A DNA stretch of 6,078 nucleotides from Planctomycetota bacterium (GTDB taxonomy: Bacteria > Planctomycetota > Planctomycetia > Pirellulales > Thermoguttaceae), in the NCBI GenBank assembly GCA_018897395.1, contig JAHIKV010000181.1, positions 1 through 6,078 of the forward strand, in the 5' to 3' direction. The notes below the pieces were generated by a model. That model ran no database searches. It had not been told where the DNA came from and saw only the letters and a list, made by a program, of their open reading frames with translations. Shown here in pieces: positions 1-5,943 of the stretch. A program made the translations under genes and the position numbers. How positions within the stretch are numbered: position 1 is the first letter of the stretch; each line of letters opens with the position of its first letter.

Positions 1-2
1 AA

Positions 3-113
3 GCCTTACGCCAACACATCATGCGAACCGAATTATCGACTATTACCGCAAACTGGTTGCTGCCACGAAAAATCCTTCGCCTGGCTCAACGCCTCATGGC
101 GTTGGCCACTTGA
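3..113 (+). pseudogene. Partial ORF, possible C-terminus of a DDE transposase
   Basis: The frame is open from the left edge and ends at TGA 111-113, leaving 36 residues. The tail contains MRTELSTITANWLLPRKIL followed by RLAQRLMALAT. A basic, amphipathic tail of this kind resembles my recollection of C-termini in IS4/IS1380-type transposases, but no catalytic DDE residue lies in the window, so the family is a guess. All three plus frames stay open over most of this short stretch, so the reading frame itself is weak evidence. The same tail is encoded in the inverted copy on the right. Confidence 0.3.
82..108. repeat. Hairpin inside the left terminal repeat
   Basis: CAACGCC (87-93) and GGCGTTG (98-104) form a perfect 7-bp stem around the loop TCAT. 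TGGC (82-85) and GCCA (105-108) extend it by four pairs past a single bulged T. It lies inside the possible transposase tail. It is present in inverted form at 5969-5995. Confidence 0.6.
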
Positions 114-162
114 TATAGCTCACAACTCAGAAAGTGCAGTCGGTTAAGTCAAGCTGGAATTA

Positions 163-257
163 AATGTTCAATGTTCAATGACCAATGACCAATGTTCAAT
201 GACCAATGTTAACAACTCAAATGTCATTGAACATTGGACATTGAAAATTGAACATTC
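163..257. repeat. Heptameric short tandem repeats with fold-back arm
   Basis: From 163 to 211 there are seven consecutive 7-base units: AATGTTC twice, AATGACC twice, AATGTTC, AATGACC, and a final AATGTTA. After a 13-base spacer the same motif appears on the opposite strand (225-257) as CATTGAA, CATTGGA, CATTGAA, AATTGAA and CATT. The two arms are complementary over most of their length and could form a long hairpin just beyond the 3' end of the exonuclease gene. The class resembles the short tandemly repeated repetitive heptamers described in cyanobacteria and seen in other large genomes. Apparent short peptides in this stretch are by-products of the repeat. Confidence 0.85.
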
Positions 258-265
258 TTCGTTCT

Positions 266-1090
266 TCAGTCTTCGCTTTCCGCCCAGGGGTTCGGCCAAT
301 CGCCCCAGTGGTCGAGATAACCACGGAGGGCCGGCGAGTTCTCGGCGCGGCTCTCCAGCCATTGTTTCGTTTGCGAGATCAATTTCTGTTCCGCCTCCAG
401 GGCGAGTTGGCCCAGCAGCACGCGAGTACGGAGGAAAACGAAGTACGTGTCCAGCACGTCGCAGCGGCAGTAATCGTTGATCTCCGCCAGCCGGCCGGCG
501 TCGTACATGTCTTGGACCATGTCGCCTTCAATGTCCATTTTTCCCGGCTTGCCGAGGATGTTCGCCGCCAGATTCAGCCCGCCGGTGAAGCGCGTCGCGC
601 CAAAATTGGTCATCAGGTCGCAGAGATCGACGTGTGCCGTGGTGTTGTAACGGTAGCGGGGCTGATCGAACGAGCGGCTTGTCTCCTGGAACCAGCCGGG
701 CACGCTCACCCCGTAGCGGAACGCCGCCAGTTCCAGCAGCGGCAAATCGAAACCGCGGCCGTTGAAGCTGACCAGCGTCGGCCGGCGATACTTCTCCCAG
801 CCGCGCCAGAAGTTTTCGGTTATCACGTGCGGCCGGTACTGCGGCTCGTCCAGCACGACCACGTCTTCCAGCCGAAAATCGGCCGTCACCTTTCCCACCA
901 CCACCGAGATCGGCACTTGAAAAGTGTAGGGGATGAAATCGTTCTGATACTTCTCCATCAGTTCGTCGCGGTAGCGGCGGACCGCGTCGGTCGGTTCGAG
1001 CGACTCGCCCGAATAGCGGAGCTTGGCTACCAACGGGGCGTCGGCCACGCTTTCGACGTCAAACACTAGGTATCGAATGGCATTGGACAT
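266..1090 (-). CDS. Predicted PolB-like 3'-5' exonuclease (DEDDy)
   Basis: This 274-residue protein is a stand-alone proofreading-type exonuclease, expected to remove nucleotides from DNA 3' ends using two metal ions. All three DEDDy motifs are visible: Exo I in LVFDVES (D11, E13), Exo II in VSFNGRGFDLPLL (N110, D115), and Exo III as YCRCD (Y207-x3-D211). No polymerase domain follows, which fits the family of predicted exonucleases related to the PolB exonuclease domain (DNA_pol_B_exo2). The residue between Exo II and Exo III, D155 in AHVDLCDLM, belongs to the conserved family block. The ATG at 1090 is the only good start; no clear Shine-Dalgarno sequence precedes it, which is common in planctomycetes. 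It is transcribed away from pepT, and the heptamer repeats begin 9 bases past its stop codon. Its cellular substrate cannot be read from context. Confidence 0.92.
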   Translation of the reverse strand: MSNAIRYLVFDVESVADAPLVAKLRYSGESLEPTDAVRRYRDELMEKYQNDFIPYTFQVPISVVVGKVTADFRLEDVVVLDEPQYRPHVITENFWRGWEKYRRPTLVSFNGRGFDLPLLELAAFRYGVSVPGWFQETSRSFDQPRYRYNTTAHVDLCDLMTNFGATRFTGGLNLAANILGKPGKMDIEGDMVQDMYDAGRLAEINDYCRCDVLDTYFVFLRTRVLLGQLALEAEQKLISQTKQWLESRAENSPALRGYLDHWGDWPNPWAESED

Positions 1091-1113
1091 GATAGAGTAG
1101 TGGCAAAGGGAAG

Positions 1114-1142
1114 TTTAGCCGCCGCGTCCACGCGGCGAAAAA
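1114..1142. repeat. Small GC-rich palindrome in the divergent intergenic region
   Basis: TTTAGCC is followed by a 7-bp stem, CGCCGCG (1120-1126) and CGCGGCG (1131-1137), around the loop TCCA, then a run of A. On neither strand does a T tract follow the stem, so it is not a normal intrinsic terminator. It sits 24 bases upstream of the exonuclease start codon and so may fall in that gene's leader. The opening TTTAGCC also begins the larger palindrome at 2607, so the two may belong to one repeat family. Confidence 0.5.
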
Positions 1143-1257
1143 ATGCGACCAACCGCTTGCGGTTTCGCAACAACAGGTATTTTTCCTGGGCATAGCCTAC
1201 CAAAACCGGACCATATCGGGGAAGATGGGGGGGAGTGATATCCGTAAATCTCTCAAT

Positions 1258-1261
1258 GGAG
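1258..1261 (+). promoter_or_regulatory. Shine-Dalgarno deciding the pepT start
   Basis: GGAG at 1258-1261 lies 10 bases before the ATG at 1272 but only one base before the ATG at 1263. The spacing favours 1272, giving the N-terminus MNKAQLLQRFLRYVQIDT, which also aligns better with other PepT proteins. A second GGAG at 1265-1268 is too close to 1272 to be the main site. Confidence 0.5.
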
Positions 1262-1271
1262 CATGGAGAAC

Positions 1272-2582
1272 ATGAATAAAGCCCAACTATTGCAGCGTTT
1301 CCTGCGATACGTCCAGATCGACACCACCGCCCGGCCCGAGACCGACGATTACCCCAGCTCCCCCGGCCAACTCGAGCTTGGTCGGCTGGTGGTCGAAGAG
1401 CTACAGGCGATGGGCATCAAGGATGCACGGCAGAATCAGCACGGAATCATAATGGGCACGATCCCCGCCACGAATCGGAAAAAGGGGACGGACCCCATTT
1501 GTGCGAAGCACCCTCCGGGCCGTTCCGGCAAATGGGGTCCGTCCCCTTTTTCCGACGCGCCAACAATCGCCTGGTGTGCCCATCTTGACACCTCGCCCGA
1601 AACCACCGGCGCCGGCGTGAACCCGCAAGTGATCGATTCCTACGCCGGCGACGACATCGTTCTGCCCGGCGATCCGAGCAAGGTGATCCGCACGGCCGAC
1701 AATCCCGAGTTGGACGCGCTCCGCGGCCGCACTCTGATTACCTCGGACGGCACGACTCTGTTGGGGGCCGACGACAAGGCGGGCGTGGCCGTCATCCTGG
1801 AAGCCGCCGCATGGCTGATGGAGCATCCGGAAATCCCCCACGGCCCGGTGCGAATCTGTCTGACCTGCGACGAAGAGATCGCCCGGGGCGTGATCAAGCT
1901 CGACCAGAAGGAAATCGGCGCGGTGGCCTGCTACACGCTCGACGGCCACGCCAGCGGCGAGATCGACGTCGAGACGTTTTCGGCCGATCAAGCCGTGGTG
2001 ACTGTCCGCGGGGTGAACATCCACCCTTCGATCGCCAAGGGCCGGATGACCAACGCCATCCGCGCCGCGGCCGACTTCATCGCCCGGCTGCCGCGCAGCA
2101 ACCTTTCGCCCGAGACGACCGAGGGGCGCGAAGGTTTCATGCACCCCTACAAAATCGGCGGCGGCGTGGGCGAGGTGCAAATGAAAATCTTGCTCCGCGA
2201 CTTCGACGCGGCAAAACTCGACTGGCAGGCCGATCAATTGCGCCAGATCGCTTCGGCCACGATGCAGGACTTCCCCGCCGCAAATATCGAGGTGGCCATC
2301 GAGCGGCAGTATCGCAACATGGCCGAGGGGCTTGATCGCGAGCCGCGCGCGGTAATCTATGCCGAGGAAGCGCTTCGGCGGCTCGACCGGACGGCCAAAC
2401 GGACGATCGTCCGCGGCGGCACCGACGGCTCCCGGTTGACGGAGATGGGACTGCCCACGCCCAATCTTTCTTGCGGCGGCCACAATCCCCATTCGGCGCT
2501 GGAATGGGCCTGCCTGGACGAGATGGCCGAGTCGGTCGAGTGGCTGGTCGCCCTGGCGGAAGTATGGGGCGAAGGGAAATAA
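1272..2582 (+). CDS. pepT: Peptidase T (tripeptide aminopeptidase, M20B)
   Basis: PepT is a cytoplasmic dizinc aminopeptidase that removes the N-terminal residue of tripeptides late in peptide breakdown. Counting from the ATG at 1272 (436 residues), the family ligands are all visible: H104 and D106 in AHLDT, bridging D167 in LLGADDKAG, catalytic E201 and ligand E202 in CDEE, D224 in LDGHASGE, and H404 in CGGHNPHSALEW. The lid-domain motif NIHPSIAKGRM is also present. The protein is somewhat longer than typical PepT (about 410) because an 81-bp palindromic repeat adds residues 69-95, between the strand ending GTIPATN and the one beginning TIAWCAHLDT. The insertion keeps the frame and precedes the first metal ligand, so the enzyme may still fold. 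An in-frame ATG nine bases upstream (1263) is an alternative start. The gene is divergent from the exonuclease gene and appears to stand alone. Confidence 0.95.
   Translation: MNKAQLLQRFLRYVQIDTTARPETDDYPSSPGQLELGRLVVEELQAMGIKDARQNQHGIIMGTIPATNRKKGTDPICAKHPPGRSGKWGPSPFSDAPTIAWCAHLDTSPETTGAGVNPQVIDSYAGDDIVLPGDPSKVIRTADNPELDALRGRTLITSDGTTLLGADDKAGVAVILEAAAWLMEHPEIPHGPVRICLTCDEEIARGVIKLDQKEIGAVACYTLDGHASGEIDVETFSADQAVVTVRGVNIHPSIAKGRMTNAIRAAADFIARLPRSNLSPETTEGREGFMHPYKIGGGVGEVQMKILLRDFDAAKLDWQADQLRQIASATMQDFPAANIEVAIERQYRNMAEGLDREPRAVIYAEEALRRLDRTAKRTIVRGGTDGSRLTEMGLPTPNLSCGGHNPHSALEWACLDEMAESVEWLVALAEVWGEGK
1475..1555. repeat. 81-bp palindromic REP/MITE-like element inside pepT
   Basis: Two perfect 27-base arms (1475-1501 and 1529-1555) are exact reverse complements, with the core GGGGACGGACCCC, around a 27-base spacer. 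The spacer has its own small stems: GTGC/GCAC (1501-1504 with 1508-1511) and CCGG/CCGG (1515-1518 with 1525-1528). The total is 81 bases, or 27 codons, without a stop in the pepT frame. From general knowledge, palindromes with this GGGGAC...GACCCC core recur in planctomycete and other environmental genomes and may be moved by REP-associated Y1 transposases; that link is inferred and no transposase is present here. Confidence 0.88.
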
Positions 2583-2606
2583 TCAAGGAAGCCCGGAAAT
2601 TATTCC

Positions 2607-2687
2607 ATTTAGCCCGCCGTGAATACACGGCGGGGAGAGGTTGCGTGAAACGTGTTGTACCCCGGGTGTATTCACCCGGGGCTAAAT
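2607..2687. repeat. 81-bp nested palindrome after pepT
   Basis: The outer arms (2607-2628 and 2666-2687) match at 19 of 22 positions as reverse complements, starting ATTTAGCCC and ending GGGCTAAAT. Each half also holds its own hairpin with a perfect 9-bp stem: CCCGCCGTG/CACGGCGGG around AATA (2613-2634), and CCCCGGGTG/CACCCGGGG around TATT (2660-2681). The three outer-arm mismatches are compensated inside each hairpin. It begins 24 bases after the pepT stop and could act as a transcript end or stabiliser, but no T tract follows either stem. I regard it as a mobile or REP-like intergenic repeat. Confidence 0.8.
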
Positions 2688-2695
2688 AATGTTCG

Positions 2696-2845
2696 TCATT
2701 TCTTTAGCCCCGCCGCGGCCTTGACCTTTTCCACGTCGAGGTCTTCGATCAGCTTCGGCAGGTTTTTCCAGATCGAGTGGAAGCCGAATCCGCCGCGGGT
2801 CATCTCGTCGATCGCCTGCCACGCGGCAGTTGACGCCACACGGTT
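2696..2845 (-). pseudogene. 3' remnant of an unidentified gene
   Basis: On the minus strand a frame with strongly G/C-ending codons runs to TGA at 2696-2698. It encodes a tail containing WQAIDEMTRGGFGFHSIWK, then NLPKLIEDLDVEKVKAAAG, ending LKK. The codon pattern resembles that of pepT and the exonuclease, so I think it is real coding sequence. Upstream of about 2840 the frame stays open to 2887 but loses that character, and no full-length gene fits. It is therefore either the C-terminal fragment of a decayed gene or, starting at the ATG at 2803, a 35-residue small protein. I do not recognise the family. The 81-bp palindrome lies 8 bases beyond its stop. Confidence 0.42.
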
Positions 2846-2967
2846 TAAGCTGCGGCCTCTGCGTAAACTATAACGCCCGGCTACTGGTCATGTGGGAAAA
2901 CAAGGGTAATTGAATAAACTCCCCCTTCCGCATAACCCGAATACTATCCCGCGGCACATTCCATCCC

Positions 2968-2971
2968 GGAG
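2968..2971 (+). promoter_or_regulatory. Shine-Dalgarno for the GTG start of the glycosyltransferase
   Basis: GGAG at 2968-2971 lies 9 bases before the GTG at 2981. Translation from this GTG gives MIRLSIIIPLL, the usual first beta strand of a GT2 fold, so both signal and homology support the start. Confidence 0.55.
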
Positions 2972-2980
2972 CATTCTTTC

Positions 2981-3946
2981 GTGATTCGATTGTCGATAAT
3001 CATACCCCTGTTGGGCGATGAAAAGCGGTTGGACGACACCTTGGTTTCCGTCCTCGAAAATCGTCCCAACAATTGCGAAATCATCGTCGTCCACAACGTA
3101 CCGTACGACGACCCCTATCAATTGGCCGGCGAGGTGCGGTTTGTCGAGGCCCCGCCGACGGCGACGGCGGCCGAGTGCCTGAACCTGGGGCTTGCCGCCG
3201 GCCGGGCGCCGGTCGTCCACGTGCTCGCTTGCGGAGTGGAGGTATCGTCGGGTTGGGCCGACGCCGCCATCCGACACCTCGGCGATGCGGAAGTGGCGGC
3301 CGTCGCGGCCGTCGTCTCGTCTAAAGATGACCCGCAAAAAGTTGTCTCGGCCGGGTTGGGATACAGGGCGGAAGGTGTCGCCTGGAGGCTCGGGCAGGCA
3401 GTGGAACCCGCCGAGTTGGACAAGTGTCGAGCCGAACTTTGCGGGCCGGACGCCCTGGCCGCATTCTACTGCCGTTCGGCGCTGGAAGCGGTCGGAGGAT
3501 TTTCCGGCCAGGCGATCGATACGCTAATGGGGATCGACGCGGCGCTGAAGCTGCGGCGGCTGGGGTTCCGATGTGCGTTGGAGCCGGGGTGTTTCGTGCG
3601 GGCGGACGCCGCCTTGGCGGACGAGAGGCCGGGCTTCCGGCACGGCCGCGACTCCGAGCGGCTCTTCTGGCGTTGGGCCTCGACCCGCGGCTGGGCGCGT
3701 TCGCTCCTCGAACACGCCGCGTTGGCGGTCGGCGAATGCGCGATCGGCTTCTGGCGTCCGCCCTACTTGGCGCAATTGGCAGGACGCGCCTGCGGAGCAA
3801 TCCAGGCGGCGCTAACCGGCCGACGCACGAGTCCAAACGAAACCCTATTCGCCGAGCCGACGCCGACGATCGACGCAAATGCAGATGTAAAACACCTTGC
3901 CGTCGCGCGCATCCGCGACGAGCGGCGCTTGTCCCGTGCGGCGTGA
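2981..3946 (+). CDS. Divergent family-2 (GT-A) glycosyltransferase-like protein
   Basis: This 321-residue protein has the N-terminal order of a GT2 fold: first strand RLSIIIPLLGDEKRLDDTL (3-21), second strand CEIIVVHN (32-39), helix AECLNLGLAAGRAPVV (64-79), then the block DALAAFYCRSALEAVGGFS (157-175) and LKLRRLGFRCALEPGCFV (189-206). GT2 enzymes normally transfer a sugar from a nucleotide sugar onto polysaccharide, lipid or protein acceptors. Key acidic residues are missing: HVLACGVEV stands where the metal-binding LDxD is expected, and MGIDAALKL where the ED-D base motif usually lies. The C-terminal part (210-321) has an FWRW segment and ends in a basic tail. There is no signal peptide and no convincing membrane segment. 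The start is GTG with a GGAG 9 bases upstream. It appears monocistronic, converging on the radical SAM gene. Fold call fairly sure; activity and substrate unknown. Confidence 0.75.
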   Translation: MIRLSIIIPLLGDEKRLDDTLVSVLENRPNNCEIIVVHNVPYDDPYQLAGEVRFVEAPPTATAAECLNLGLAAGRAPVVHVLACGVEVSSGWADAAIRHLGDAEVAAVAAVVSSKDDPQKVVSAGLGYRAEGVAWRLGQAVEPAELDKCRAELCGPDALAAFYCRSALEAVGGFSGQAIDTLMGIDAALKLRRLGFRCALEPGCFVRADAALADERPGFRHGRDSERLFWRWASTRGWARSLLEHAALAVGECAIGFWRPPYLAQLAGRACGAIQAALTGRRTSPNETLFAEPTPTIDANADVKHLAVARIRDERRLSRAA

Positions 3947-3969
3947 AGCGGCAAGGCCGCTCGGGCGAC

Positions 3970-3988
3970 CGGTTGGCTTATCCAACCG
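3970..3988. terminator. Weak hairpin after the glycosyltransferase
   Basis: CGGTTGG (3970-3976) and CCAACCG (3982-3988) form a perfect 7-bp stem around the loop CTTAT, 23 bases beyond the GT stop codon and between two convergent genes. No T tract follows on either strand, so an intrinsic terminator is only a possibility. I see no other convincing element between 3947 and 4136. Confidence 0.25.
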
Positions 3989-4136
3989 TACCGCCCATCG
4001 CAATTCCATTCCGGTCGAGCCGCAAGGATTGCTTTTCAACTCCAATGACTACACGAAAATCAAACGTGCGCGACTTGACGGAGACTATCTTTGCCTGCCG
4101 CGCCCCAGGCCGTTATTCGAGCTGTCAAGGAATGTC

Positions 4137-5096
4137 TTACCGGCCTTCGTATAGGCTGAGTTGCCGTGAACCACCGGCCGATTCATCCCATCGTCCCGCG
4201 ATGTTGCATGTACCGGATGCAATGTCGGGATTTTTGCAGGCGCAGAACTGGACCGTGATGCCGTGACGCTTCGCAACCGCCCCGAGCCGACCAAGGATAG
4301 CTCGCCGATTCTTTTCGGGAAGGGAAAACACCACGCTTTTTCCCGCGTGAATCCGCATTTTCTCTTTGACGACGAAGGCATCCAACAGCGGCTGGAGCAT
4401 CGTTGGATCGGTAACGTGACGGCGGAGAGACCAGATCACGGCGGGGCGTAGGAACAGGACGCTTGCGGCGACGCGCCGCACCCCGGCACTTGCCAGTGCT
4501 CGGCATAATCCATCCAACGAATCTTCGTCATCGGTCAGCCCTGGAAGAAGCGGGTCCATTCGAGATTCGATGGCGATTCCAGCGGCCAGCAATTCCGCCG
4601 TTTGAGCCAAACGTACTTCCGGCGACGCCGCGTTCGGCTCAAAAGCGGTTGCGATCCGTGCGTTGTGCGTTATCAGTCCGATCTGTCCACGGACCAACGC
4701 GGCGTGGGACGCCAACAGCGCGCGGTGGCGCTCTGGAATCATTCCCTTGGTCGCAAATGCCACGCCGATTCCGGCATCCAGGAGGAATGTGAAGATGTCA
4801 TACGCCATTTCCAGAACATCGGGGACCGGTTGGAACGGGTCGCTCGACGGACTGAAATAAACCGCTACCGGTTTCTTTCGCTTTCGCGCGAGTTCAGCGC
4901 GCAATTTCGTCAGGGTGTTGGTGTAGAACCGGATTTTCCCTTCTCCGGGATGCGTACTGTATCCACGGGTATAGCAATAGCGGCACTGGTGCGCGCAACC
5001 CGCCGTCAGATTGATCGTCGGCATGTGTGCCAGGCACGCCAGACTTGAGGGTGTCAACACCGCCGATTTTCGTTCCTCATGGAGCACTTCAATCAT
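4137..5096 (-). CDS. Radical SAM protein, spore photoproduct lyase-like (SplB/Rv2578c type)
   Basis: Radical SAM enzymes bind a [4Fe-4S] cluster and cleave S-adenosylmethionine to start radical chemistry. The cluster motif CAHQCRYC (C34, C38, C41; CxxxCxxC) follows the lead-in PTINLTAG. The block YFSPSSDPFQPVP, then FATKGMIP, matches the SPL-like group often annotated as DNA repair photolyases. The C-terminus has FCACKNPDIASGTCNIAGRW with three cysteines (C285, C287, C297) that could hold an extra metal or cluster; this is inference. From the ATG at 5096 the protein has 319 residues, normal for the group. I chose that start because the 54 upstream in-frame codons (to 5258) look non-homologous and would overlap the next upstream frame. 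GGAGGG lies 12 bases before the ATG. Its substrate is unknown; true spore photoproduct repair is unlikely outside spore formers. It may be co-transcribed with the unknown gene upstream. Confidence 0.88.
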   Translation of the reverse strand: MIEVLHEERKSAVLTPSSLACLAHMPTINLTAGCAHQCRYCYTRGYSTHPGEGKIRFYTNTLTKLRAELARKRKKPVAVYFSPSSDPFQPVPDVLEMAYDIFTFLLDAGIGVAFATKGMIPERHRALLASHAALVRGQIGLITHNARIATAFEPNAASPEVRLAQTAELLAAGIAIESRMDPLLPGLTDDEDSLDGLCRALASAGVRRVAASVLFLRPAVIWSLRRHVTDPTMLQPLLDAFVVKEKMRIHAGKSVVFSLPEKNRRAILGRLGAVAKRHGITVQFCACKNPDIASGTCNIAGRWDESAGGSRQLSLYEGR

Positions 5097-5151
5097 GGCT
5101 GCATCTTGCCCTCCTTCATTCGAAACAACAACCGGCTTCCAGGGAAGCGCT

Positions 5152-5943
5152 TTACCAAATGCGTTTTCCGGGCAGATAAAATTTATACTCGTCGCGACAA
5201 ACGCACAGCAGACTCGACGATCGCAGAAAAACGCCGTTGGTTGCATCCGAAGCCGCAAGGCTGGTCAGTTTATGCGATGCAAGATGCCGTCGCAAGTCGG
5301 GACCGTGTAAATCTACGTCTTCGATGACGCACATATCAGCCATTGAACACAACAATTCAATCACGCTTTTCCCCGAGGGCAAGGTAAGCGAATTGTCGTT
5401 GAAGCGGCGGATTGGGAAGAAGACGGCGTTCGTTCCGATACCCGGTGGTTTCGACCGTCCGGTCAAAACATAAAGGCCCTGGAAATAGTCCGTCAGCGAC
5501 AATTGGAGAAATGTGCTCCCCCTGAGCAAAGGGACTCTTACTTTGGAGGCGAGTAGCCTGTCGGCTCGTGCAGTGTCCTTGTCCAAGCACTGGTGTGGCA
5601 GGTACTCTCCGCGTTGCCAGGCTGGGTACGTCAGCAACCCTTTCGACAATTTGCGAATCTGATACCAATCGTCAATCCATCCAATCGAGAACTGACTCAG
5701 ATTATTGAACAATCGGCAGACCAAAGCCAGGTGGAACGAACGTCGGTTCGGCCGGAGTGACGTCCGTTCGATCCACGACTGATAATCGGACTGTTCACAC
5801 TGGAATCGAGCCAAGCGGCGAAAGAACTTGCGGTTCTTCACGTGTCGTCGCAGATTGTGGGGCTTGACGTCAATAATCATCCAGGAGAACCTTCGACCGT
5901 TCATCACCTCCGGAAATTTCGCAAGCAGGTTATCATGCTGCAC
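5152..5943 (-). CDS. Hypothetical protein next to the right terminal repeat
   Basis: A 263-codon frame runs on the minus strand from a GTG at 5943 to TAA at 5152-5154. I do not recognise it. The codons favour C or G at the third position moderately, and segments such as FHLALVCRLFNNLSQFSIGW and WIDDWYQIRKLSKGLL look like folded protein, so I think it is probably coded. There is no signal peptide, clear transmembrane helix or metal-binding cluster of residues. The first in-frame stop upstream (a TAG) and the GTG itself lie within or at the edge of the 139-bp repeat, so the natural N-terminus may have been removed by an insertion. An internal ATG at 5904 (MNGRRFSW) preceded by GGAGG is an alternative start, although the spacing is short. 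The stop lies 55 bases before the radical SAM start, so the two may be one transcription unit. Confidence 0.48.
   Translation of the reverse strand: MQHDNLLAKFPEVMNGRRFSWMIIDVKPHNLRRHVKNRKFFRRLARFQCEQSDYQSWIERTSLRPNRRSFHLALVCRLFNNLSQFSIGWIDDWYQIRKLSKGLLTYPAWQRGEYLPHQCLDKDTARADRLLASKVRVPLLRGSTFLQLSLTDYFQGLYVLTGRSKPPGIGTNAVFFPIRRFNDNSLTLPSGKSVIELLCSMADMCVIEDVDLHGPDLRRHLASHKLTSLAASDATNGVFLRSSSLLCVCRDEYKFYLPGKRIW

Larger units (their letters stand above)
1..139 (+). mobile_element. Left terminal copy of 139-bp inverted repeat (probable IS 3' end)
   Basis: These 139 bases are repeated without a mismatch, in inverted orientation, at 5938-6076 (position i pairs with 6077-i). Identity stops abruptly after base 139 (T here; the matching base in the other copy reads C). 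Read inward, one frame is open from the window edge to a TGA at 111-113 and gives a basic, leucine-rich tail. After that stop come 26 bases to the repeat boundary, which is how an insertion sequence ends just beyond its transposase gene. I infer two copies of one IS whose inner parts lie outside the window; a contig would naturally break there. A terminal inverted repeat of a linear replicon is possible but is not supported by the ordinary gene content between the copies. Confidence 0.8.

Noticed and set aside
163..257. CRISPR array
   Set aside because: The 7-base units are contiguous with no unique spacers, and no cas gene is present.
248..1069. Long plus-strand frame of 273 codons opposite the exonuclease
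   Set aside because: It is a mirror of the GC-rich exonuclease gene; the minus frame carries all three DEDDy motifs and this one shows no known motif.
1114..1142. Intrinsic terminator
   Set aside because: The stem is followed by A on the plus strand and has no downstream T tract on the minus strand; its position between divergent genes also argues against termination.
1401..2492. Long minus-strand frame opposite pepT
   Set aside because: It is an antisense shadow caused by high third-position GC; the plus strand encodes every metal ligand of PepT.
3897..4154. Small plus-strand frame ending in the region between the GT and radical SAM genes
   Set aside because: Its second half looks slightly protein-like, but the first half overlaps the GT gene off frame, there is no ribosome site, and it converges into the radical SAM gene. 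Too weak to call.
3424..4266. Plus-strand 280-codon frame overlapping the GT gene and continuing past it
   Set aside because: The protein is rich in Arg, Ala and Gly with no fold signature, as expected from an off-frame reading of the GT gene; it also runs antisense into the radical SAM gene.
5097..5258. Longer N-terminus for the radical SAM protein starting at 5258
   Set aside because: The extra 54 residues do not resemble the family and would overlap the upstream frame by more than 100 bases; the internal ATG at 5096 gives the normal length.
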